A stretch of 6,480 nt of DNA. Origin: Cytophagales bacterium. Lineage in GTDB: Bacteria > Bacteroidota > Bacteroidia > Cytophagales > Cyclobacteriaceae. The notes below the pieces were generated by a model that was not told the origin of the DNA, did no database searches, and was given only the letters and a program-made list of their open reading frames with translations. Made by a program: the position numbers and the translations under genes. This document shows positions 1-4,234 of this stretch, in pieces. Where the stretch lies: assembly GCA_029262955.1 (NCBI GenBank), contig JAJCYL010000443.1, positions 1 to 6,480 of the forward strand. Direction: 5' to 3'. Numbering within the stretch: the stretch's first letter is position 1; every line of letters begins with the position of its first letter.

Positions 1-200
1 TTTGGTATTTCAACTCCAAGGATGGATTGAGATGCATAGCTGTGGTTCAGGATACTGGTTACTATTTGCACCCTGTTCCCATTCAGGTGTCCCCGTAATG
101 CTGATACACGCATCTGATCAATGCCGGAAGAACCCTTGTTCTTCTCAACTTGTCTGCATGCTTTCAGTAGGTTCTTTCCTGTTACTACTTGCTCTATCAT
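1..200 (-). CDS. Group II intron reverse transcriptase/maturase, N-terminal fragment (partial)
   Basis: The intron-encoded protein helps its intron fold and splice, and copies it into DNA. Only 66 residues are visible before the left edge. They begin MIEQVVTGKNLLKACRQVEK and continue with NKGSSGIDQM, then a helix-rich stretch ending LGVEIP. This is the typical N-terminal RT-0 region of bacterial class C maturases (pattern M.EQV..R.NL..A...V..NKG..G.DGM ... VEIPKP). The catalytic YADD box, X domain and HNH-type region would lie outside the window. ATG at 198-200 is the only possible start in this frame, since an in-frame TAG lies 9 bases upstream. Homologs often carry about 30-40 extra N-terminal residues, so the upstream extension may have been lost by frameshift (see findings). 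Family assignment is firm; whether the protein is active is unknown. Confidence 0.85.
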   Translation of the reverse strand, partial: MIEQVVTGKNLLKACRQVEKNKGSSGIDQMRVSALRGHLNGNRVQIVTSILNHSYASQSILGVEIP

Positions 201-243
201 CCTTTTCTACTTCCTGTCCCGCTCCCAATAAGGCTACCCCATT

Positions 244-252
244 AAAAAAAAA
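244..252. repeat. A9/T9 homopolymer upstream of the maturase start
   Basis: Nine consecutive A on the plus strand (T on the coding strand of the intron) lie about 45 bases upstream of the maturase ATG. They sit where homologous maturases usually have coding sequence for an N-terminal extension. Such runs are prone to one-base indels, so this is a plausible point where the frame was lost or where a sequencing error could sit. Confidence 0.5.
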
Positions 253-484
253 TGAGCGCTCCTTTTCAGGTTTGGAACTACTTCACGTTCGGTCCTTCAT
301 CAATTTGTGAGTCCATCCGTTTCTTTATAGCGGCTCGTTACTGTTGACTACTATGACCTCTGCTGACTTCTTGGTCTATAGGAATACCGAACCTAATCCA
401 ATCCACCCTACAGGCTGGCCCATCACTAAAAATGTCCACCGGACATTTTCTTAACGCTCTGTCCTCCAGGTAAGAACACATTCC

Positions 485-508
485 CTGCCTCGTCCGTCAG
501 GCGGGCTT
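485..508. repeat. GC-rich inverted repeat (CCTGCC..GGCGGGC) within intron copy 1
   Basis: The sequence begins CCTGCCTCGTCC and ends GTCAGGCGGGC, with GCCT/AGGC-type complementary ends. The same block is present in copy 2 at about 3239-3262, so it predates the split of the two copies. It resembles the palindromes found only in copy 2. Confidence 0.5.
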
Positions 509-809
509 TACCCAATATCCACTGAATCTACCAGCTAAGCCTTTTGTACTCTTCGGACGTTGGTATGATGTGTTACCTTATCCGACTTAACCAGCCTCTT
601 ATTCAGTTCCTGTTCGTTGGAACCGGGTTTTGCAGTCTCGCTTCCTTCAGTGCATACCTCACGGTAAACCACCTTGCGACTTGCTATACTTCGGGACACG
701 ACTCCCGTGTATGAGGGACTTACACCCTCTGGAATAATTTGCTATCTTAGATAGCAGGTGTCCATGCTGGGCACACACAGACACTATCATCAATAAGCTT
801 ACTGAGTTG

Positions 810-841
810 TTTGCAAAGGCTAGTGTGATCCGATACTTTTA
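810..841 (+). promoter_or_regulatory. Candidate Bacteroidota-type promoter for the three-gene unit
   Basis: TTTG at 810-813 and TACTTTTA at 834-841 are separated by 20 bases. Bacteroidota sigma-ABfr promoters have TTTG near -33 and TAnnTTTG near -7 with about 19-21 bases between; the -7 box here matches 7 of 8 positions. Transcription would start near 848, giving a leader of about 55 bases before the ATG at 902. The element lies about 35 bases outside the 5' end of intron copy 1, so it belongs to the host flank. It was found by eye. Confidence 0.4.
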
Positions 842-901
842 TAGAAATTTACAAAGTCCAGCTTACGGATGATAGTTGGACGTTATATAAAATTTGCCTC
901 A

Positions 902-1534
902 ATGAAGATTCTGCTAGTTAAAACGATAATAATATGCTGCATTACAAACTTAATCGCACAAGTAAAACCTGATCCCAATTACGAGGTGAGGGAAATGGGG
1001 CTTTCTATTGAAGATATTCGTAATATTTGTTACACAGCCGAGACAGGAGGCGATACGTATGAAGAAGACTGGAGGGTATCCCCAATGGAAGAGCTTATTT
1101 ATGAGATAGAAGGTATTGATTACTCTGACGCAATAAATGACCCTGTGAAGAAAGAAGAATACAGGAGTATCTTGAGAAAGGTTTGGAGAGAAAAATATTC
1201 CAACTGCTTTTGTAAGTTGGGTCCCAAAATATATGGTCCGCCAGCCGCCATCATGATATATAAAAGAAAGACTGATTTTTTATGGGATTCTTTTGGTTTG
1301 CGAGATTTAATTGATAATTATAGACCCGGTATAGAGGGAATTAACGATATCATCTGGATGGACTATTATAACAAAAAGAAAGGTACGCTAGTGGATTACG
1401 TGTACTATGTAAGAGATGAGAGTGGAAACCATACTGCTGCACAAAACTCAGACTTTCGTGACCACCTCACTGGGGTGGAAGAGAGACTTAGGAGTTTGGG
1501 CGGCAAGAGAATGAAAGAAATGGCTTCTGAATAA
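902..1534 (+). CDS. Secreted protein of unknown function, paralog 1
   Basis: A 210-residue protein that I cannot assign to a named family. Residues 1-19 are a signal peptide (MKILLVKTIIICCITNLIA, probable cut before Q20, the A|Q site common in Bacteroidota), so it is probably exported to the periplasm or beyond. The mature part has Cys43 and a C-x-C pair (Cys102, Cys104), the block YGPPAAIMIY (111-120), and a C-terminal block GTLVDYVYYVRDES (161-174) leading to LRSLGGKRMKE. That tail resembles the last repeat of ankyrin-like Bacteroidota proteins (G.TLLDY ... L...GAK...EL), which is a resemblance only. I chose ATG at 902 over the in-frame ATG at 869. The paralog at 1566 starts with the same residues and the same preceding CCTCA, and a start at 869 would put extra residues before the signal peptide. 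It is the first gene of a three-gene unit; the next begins 31 bases later. Confidence 0.85.
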   Translation: MKILLVKTIIICCITNLIAQVKPDPNYEVREMGLSIEDIRNICYTAETGGDTYEEDWRVSPMEELIYEIEGIDYSDAINDPVKKEEYRSILRKVWREKYSNCFCKLGPKIYGPPAAIMIYKRKTDFLWDSFGLRDLIDNYRPGIEGINDIIWMDYYNKKKGTLVDYVYYVRDESGNHTAAQNSDFRDHLTGVEERLRSLGGKRMKEMASE

Positions 1535-1565
1535 ATAGAACCACAGAGAGATAAAAATTACCTCA

Positions 1566-2180
1566 ATGAAGATTCTGCTAATTAAAACGATGATAATATG
1601 CTGTATTACAAACTTAGTCGCACAAGTAGAACCTGACCCCAATGCCGAAGCTTTTGCTGCTGGGGTTTCTGAAGATGCGCTTAGTTTGTTATGTCACGCT
1701 GCAACTGGTAATGCGGAAGTATTTAATAAAGATTGGCGGAATGTGATACCAACAACCGAGCTTATTTATATGCTTGAAGATATTGACTTTGGGGCTGTAT
1801 CGAAACCAGAAGATTTGGAAAAAAGGGAAGAATTTCGAAGAGCAATGGTGCAAAAGTGGATTGGGAAGTATTCCAAATGTTTTTGCGAATTGGAAGATAC
1901 TATTTATGGTCCACTGGCAGCAATGATGATTTACACACGTAATACTGAATTTATTTCCCGCTACTACGACCCAAAGAATAGCTATGACATTGATGTCAAT
2001 GAGATTATATGGGTAGATTTTTACAACAATAAGAAAGGAACCTTGTTGGATTATGTCTATTTTGTTAGGGATGAAAGTAATAATCATACAGTTGAACAGT
2101 CAAATGACTTTTGGAGATATTTGACAAATTGGGAAAAGAAATTAATCCAATGGGGTGCTAAACGAATGAATGAACTTTAA
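1566..2180 (+). CDS. Secreted protein of unknown function, paralog 2
   Basis: A 204-residue tandem duplicate of the preceding gene. The signal peptide MKILLIKTMIICCITNLVA (1-19, probable cut before Q20) is almost the same as its neighbour's. The mature protein keeps Cys43, the C-x-C pair (Cys105, Cys107), the W..KYSKCFCEL block, the YGPLAAMMIYTRNTEF block and the C-terminal GTLLDYVYFVRDESNNHT block ending in GAKRMNEL. Between these blocks the two proteins differ widely, with short length changes near residues 45-60, 80-90 and 125-145. The conserved cysteines suggest a disulfide in an exported fold. Function is unknown; the C-terminal block again recalls a terminal ankyrin-like repeat. The stop codon lies 11 bases before the third gene, so co-transcription is likely. 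No Shine-Dalgarno sequence is seen, as usual for Bacteroidota. Confidence 0.87.
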   Translation: MKILLIKTMIICCITNLVAQVEPDPNAEAFAAGVSEDALSLLCHAATGNAEVFNKDWRNVIPTTELIYMLEDIDFGAVSKPEDLEKREEFRRAMVQKWIGKYSKCFCELEDTIYGPLAAMMIYTRNTEFISRYYDPKNSYDIDVNEIIWVDFYNNKKGTLLDYVYFVRDESNNHTVEQSNDFWRYLTNWEKKLIQWGAKRMNEL

Positions 2181-2191
2181 AAATTTGAAAT

Positions 2192-2788
2192 ATGGATGAA
2201 CTCAAAGAAAAATTTGAAAAACTTAGGTCGGAGTTTCAAGATATTAAGGTTAATCACAGAGTAGCGAAAATATTGGGAGGGATTTTAGGAATTGGGCTCA
2301 TATTCAGTCTTACAACATTTTTTCAGGCTCAAAAAGAGCTGGAATTATACAAAGAAGAGGTCAAGTCATTGCGCATTGAGGTCCAACTTCTTAGAGACAG
2401 TATTGGAACTGCTCAAGAAAGTTTTACTGAACGGATAAATCAAGAACTTGCAAGTAACATCGAAACGATTAAAAATGAATTAACAGTACATGGACAAACT
2501 GTTCAAAACAGTATAAGCGGAGATGAACTATCATTAATTTGGGATAATATTACGGAAAATGATTATCCATTCGAACCGGAAAAGCAATACAGAATTTATC
2601 TTTCAACTTACGATAAAGGACAACCAGCGTACATGTACCCAACGGTAATTAATCCCGATTATATTTCAGTTTCAATAAGCCAATTTAACTACCTAATAAT
2701 TAAATCGGGTACTAAGAATAGCATTGCCAATACTGACATTGATGGCTCCATTAATCGAACCATAAGAGTGGAACGTTTGAGGAATTAA
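2192..2788 (+). CDS. Membrane-anchored coiled-coil protein of unknown function
   Basis: A 198-residue protein that I do not recognise as a named family. A charged N-terminal tail (1-24, MDELKEKFEKLRSEFQ...) is followed by one membrane span (about 25-44, ending LIFSLTTFF). A heptad-rich coiled coil follows (about 46-100, QKELELYKEEVKSLRIEVQLL onward). A smaller C-terminal region (about 110-198) is rich in aromatic and beta-favouring residues and ends RTIRVERLRN. There are no cysteines. The layout suggests an inner-membrane anchor with a periplasmic coiled-coil stalk and a small terminal domain, but the topology is inferred. Only 11 bases separate it from paralog 2, so all three genes probably share one transcript and may act in the same envelope compartment. 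Its stop lies 23 bases before the 3' end of intron copy 2. Confidence 0.85.
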   Translation: MDELKEKFEKLRSEFQDIKVNHRVAKILGGILGIGLIFSLTTFFQAQKELELYKEEVKSLRIEVQLLRDSIGTAQESFTERINQELASNIETIKNELTVHGQTVQNSISGDELSLIWDNITENDYPFEPEKQYRIYLSTYDKGQPAYMYPTVINPDYISVSISQFNYLIIKSGTKNSIANTDIDGSINRTIRVERLRN

Positions 2789-2811
2789 TCAAATCGGCAA
2801 AAGATTATATA

Positions 2812-2858
2812 GTCGAGTAGCCAGCCCCGCCAGTAAAAACTGACAGGGAGAGGCTCTC
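2812..2858 (-). ncRNA. Group II intron domain VI and 3' splice end of copy 2
   Basis: The RNA contains CCCUGUCAGU and ACUGGCGGGG, a ten-pair stem closing a UUUU loop. The basal GAG (2858-2856) can pair with CUC (2817-2815), leaving A2818 unpaired seven bases from the 3' end. That is the expected place for the branch-point adenosine. This fixes the intron end at 2812, giving a terminal GAC. The 3' exon then reads UAUAUAAUC on the minus strand. Confidence 0.75.
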
Positions 2859-2860
2859 AC

Positions 2861-2893
2861 ACCACCTGCCGTACGGTTCTCGTAACAGGCGGT
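2861..2893 (-). ncRNA. Group II intron domain V (catalytic hairpin) of copy 2
   Basis: The RNA starts ACCGCCUGUUACG and ends ACGGCAGGUGGU. It folds with a nine-pair lower helix, a two-base bulge on the 3' side (C2871, G2870), a four-pair upper helix and a small AGAAC loop. The catalytic triad is CGC (2891-2889), paired to G-U-G with the usual G-U wobble in the middle. A CGC triad, rather than AGC, marks group IIC introns. No disabling change is seen, so the catalytic core looks intact. Confidence 0.88.
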
Positions 2894-3083
2894 TCGTTAA
2901 GCATACCATAGCTCTTTACACCAGCTATAGCTTCACCGTAGTTTAAGATAGGGCTAGCCCAAAGTTTTCACTTTGCAGCCTCCCTATCGAATTTCGGGCG
3001 ACTTAACGTTCGGTCCTTCATCAACTCGTGAGAACTCCCCGATCATTTTCGGGGCTCATTCCTGTTGACTACTATGACCTCTG

Positions 3084-3116
3084 TACTCTGTCGCCGAAGC
3101 TTTTTAGCGTAGGAGC
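3084..3116. repeat. 33-base hairpin block inserted in domain III of intron copy 2
   Basis: Copy 1 reads gacctctg|ctgacttc at this place; copy 2 has 33 extra bases between the two halves. The block is self-complementary (CTC...CGC...GCG...GAG around an AAGCTT core), so it forms a hairpin. It splits the conserved domain III motif GAAGUCAG/CAGAGGUCAUAG. Confidence 0.75.
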
Positions 3117-3370
3117 CTGACTTCTTGGTGTATAGGAATACCGAACCTAATCCAATCCACCCTACAGGCTGGCCCATCACTAAAAATGTCCACCGGACAT
3201 TTTCTTAACGCTCCGTCCTCCAGGTAAGAACACATTCCCTGCCTCGTCCGTCAGGCGGGCTTCACCCAATATCCACTGAATCTACCAGTTAAGCCTTTTT
3301 CACTCTTTGGACGTCAGTATGATGTGCTACCTCATCCGGCTTAACCAGCCTCTGTATTCAGTTCCTGTTC

Positions 3371-3394
3371 TGCCTGCCCTCAACTTGATTGGGG
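3371..3394. repeat. 24-base hairpin block in domain I of intron copy 2
   Basis: This block is absent from copy 1, where gttcctgttc runs straight into gttggaacc. It begins TGCCTGCCC and adds a CCCTCAA/TTGGGGG stem with a five-base loop. It falls in the loop of an existing GTTCC/GGAAC stem, so it lengthens a peripheral hairpin and does not break a core helix. Confidence 0.7.
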
Positions 3395-3424
3395 GTTGGA
3401 ACCGGGTTTTGCAGTCTCGCTTCC

Positions 3425-3440
3425 CTGCCTGCAGGCAGGC
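3425..3440. repeat. 16-base palindromic block in domain I of intron copy 2
   Basis: CTGCCTGCAGGCAGGC is present only in copy 2; copy 1 reads cttcc|ttcag here. Together with the preceding C it contains the perfect 16-base palindrome CCTGCCTGCAGGCAGG. Related GCCTGCC-type sequence recurs at 485-508, 3239-3262, 3371-3378 and 3724-3749. Confidence 0.75.
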
Positions 3441-3621
3441 TTCAGTGCATACCTCACGGTAAACCACCTTGCGACTTGCTAATACTTCCGGGCACGACCC
3501 CGGCGTATGAGGGACTTACACCCTCTGGATAATTTGCTATCTTAGATAGCGGGTGTCCATGCTGGGCACACACAAGGGCTAAGAAAACATAGGGGTTCGG
3601 TGGTAATCGGAAGTTCAGAGC

Positions 3622-3650
3622 TTTTGGATAGTCCGCCAATCCAAAATTTT
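3622..3650 (+). terminator. Terminator-like hairpin with short T run
   Basis: TTTTGGAT (3622-3629) and ATCCAAAA (3639-3646) form an eight-pair stem around a nine-base loop, followed by TTTT. The stem is A/T-rich and the T run is short, so this is a weak intrinsic terminator at best. Without intron copy 2 it would lie about 75 bases after the stop of the coiled-coil gene, which fits a terminator for that unit. Confidence 0.35.
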
Positions 3651-3671
3651 GATTGTATGTTAGATCTAAAA

Positions 3672-3713
3672 ATCATAGATCACAGTTCATAAATCTGATA
3701 TCATAAATCCCTT
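3672..3713. repeat. Three 14-bp tandem repeats (wtCATARATCnnnn)
   Basis: ATCATAGATC (3672), TTCATAAATC (3686) and ATCATAAATC (3700) recur at exactly 14-base spacing, with four variable bases after each. The repeats lie in the non-coding stretch between intron copy 2 and the TIGR04076 gene. They are too short and too few for a CRISPR array. They may be a simple A/T-rich repeat or a protein-binding array. Confidence 0.6.
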
Positions 3714-3723
3714 CATTCTGATT

Positions 3724-3749
3724 GCCTGCCTGCCAATAGTTAGGCCTGC
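3724..3749. repeat. GCCTGCC-type degenerate inverted repeat
   Basis: GCCTGCCTGCC is followed by AATAGTT and AGGCCTGC, giving GCCT/AGGC complementary ends around a short loop. It shares its GCCTGCC core with the palindromic blocks in the introns. The rest of the 3572-3877 intergenic stretch holds the hairpin and 14-bp repeats noted separately, and nothing else that I can support. Confidence 0.4.
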
Positions 3750-3877
3750 GATAGCCTCTCTGAATTAATCACATCAGTCGATTTAACCATTGAACATCTA
3801 AAAAGAGTGACAATTGGAATTTAGTGATTATTATTAAATCCAGCTTTGTGCTGCTCTTTAATGATAACATGCCAATT

Positions 3878-4234
3878 ATGAGTGATCACCAATTCAGCCT
3901 ATATGACTTGAAAGTAGAGACCATCGAAGGCGACAAACCTTTCGTTTGTGCACATACCGCAGGACATTCATTTGAAGTAAGAGGCGAAAACCTTCATTTC
4001 AAGACTGACGAGCCCTTTTCATTGTATGCACTTGCCGCTTTATTGCCTCTACTACCTACTAAGCAACGACCGCTTAATCAATTTGATTGGATGGCCACCG
4101 ATCACATTATTGCCTGCCCGGATCCCCACTGTGGAGCACAATTTAAAATTAGTCGCATTGGGAAGCAGATCTTTAACAGAGATGATACCACCATCGTGCC
4201 TCTGCCAGATCAAAATGATTGGATTGAAGAATGA
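3878..4234 (+). CDS. TIGR04076-family protein
   Basis: A 118-residue cytosolic protein with no signal peptide or membrane span. It matches the TIGR04076 pattern: a KV.TIEG-type first strand (LKVETIEG, 11-18), a cysteine and GHSFEV segment (C24...GHSFEV, 29-34; the family has CP.GHKVGDSF), a helical middle with the family's hydrophobic run, and the diagnostic C-terminal CPDPHCGAQFKISRIG (80-95; the family has CPDP....F...RI). The paired cysteines Cys80 and Cys85 could bind metal or be redox active, but the function of this family is unknown. Its stop overlaps the start of the aldo/keto reductase by 4 bases, which implies translational coupling and a shared task. The start is uncertain: ATG at 3878 gives the cleanest N-terminus, ATG at 3869 adds three residues, and GTG at 3824 would add a hydrophobic stretch I doubt. 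Confidence 0.78.
   Translation: MSDHQFSLYDLKVETIEGDKPFVCAHTAGHSFEVRGENLHFKTDEPFSLYALAALLPLLPTKQRPLNQFDWMATDHIIACPDPHCGAQFKISRIGKQIFNRDDTTIVPLPDQNDWIEE

Larger units (their letters stand above)
1..776 (-). mobile_element. Group IIC intron, copy 1 (5' part; 3' part beyond left edge)
   Basis: This is a self-splicing retroelement read on the minus strand. Its RNA begins at 776 with GUGUGCCCAGCAUGG, matching the 5' end of group IIC introns such as that of Oceanobacillus iheyensis (GUGUGCCC.GCAUGG). Other landmarks in order are the GGGUGUAAGUCCC segment (about 715-728), GCAAGG (near 675), UUCUUACCUGGAGGAC (about 465-480), a domain II-like hairpin with arms 429-437 and 441-449, and the domain III motif GAAGUCAGCAGAGGUCAUAG (about 354-373). 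A reverse transcriptase reading frame then starts at 200 and leaves the window. Domains V and VI would lie to the left and cannot be seen. Copy 2 (2812-3571) shares long near-identical stretches, especially 375-545. The 5' boundary could be two bases earlier (778), because GTGTGTG is ambiguous. Confidence 0.9.
2812..3571 (-). mobile_element. Group IIC intron, copy 2 (complete ends, maturase ORF missing)
   Basis: A 760-base relative of copy 1 in the same orientation. The RNA begins at 3571 (GUGUGCCCAGCAUGG) and ends at 2812 (...CUACUCGAC). It keeps the domain I landmarks, the domain II hairpin (arms near 3185-3205), domain III sequence, domain V (2861-2893) and domain VI (2812-2858). After the shared segment GAUGAAGGACCGAACG (about 3005-3020) it departs from copy 1 and goes within about 110 bases straight to domain V, so the whole maturase gene is absent. 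Compared with copy 1 it carries three extra hairpin blocks at 3084-3116, 3371-3394 and 3425-3440. Splicing or mobility would need a maturase in trans. It lies antisense to the flanking plus-strand genes and so cannot splice from their mRNA. Confidence 0.9.

Noticed and set aside
2..310. Open plus-strand reading frame of about 100 codons with a hydrophobic tail
   Set aside because: It lies opposite the intron RNA and the maturase start on the minus strand, begins with a TTG and has no family resemblance. The maturase frame explains the sequence.
869..901. Earlier in-frame ATG for secreted paralog 1
   Set aside because: It would place residues ahead of a complete signal peptide. Paralog 2 and the shared CCTCA context point to 902.
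1..3571. A retron or diversity-generating retroelement, given a reverse transcriptase next to repeats
   Set aside because: The RNA 5' end, domain V with CGC triad, domain VI branch adenosine and maturase N-terminus all fit a group IIC intron; no msr/msd or template/variable repeat pair was seen.
3470..3580. Pairing of intron GCAAGG (near 3468-3473) with exon CCTTGT next to the copy 2 splice site as EBS1/IBS1
   Set aside because: The six bases can pair with one wobble, but GCAAGG lies too near the 5' end for EBS1, is conserved in IIC introns for structural reasons, and copy 1's exon (GTCTGT) does not match it.
3454..3639. Minus-strand frame of 61 codons over the 5' end of intron copy 2
   Set aside because: It is translated structural intron RNA (domain I) running out of the 5' exon. 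Small annotated proteins of this kind are artefacts of group II introns.
3672..3713. Possible CRISPR array
   Set aside because: The units are only about 10 bases, with 4-base gaps and three copies; there are no spacers and no cas genes.
3814..3848. TTG at 3814 and CAGCTTTG at 3841 as a promoter for the TIGR04076 operon
   Set aside because: The spacing is 24 bases, longer than usual, and the -7 box lacks its first T. Not strong enough to list.
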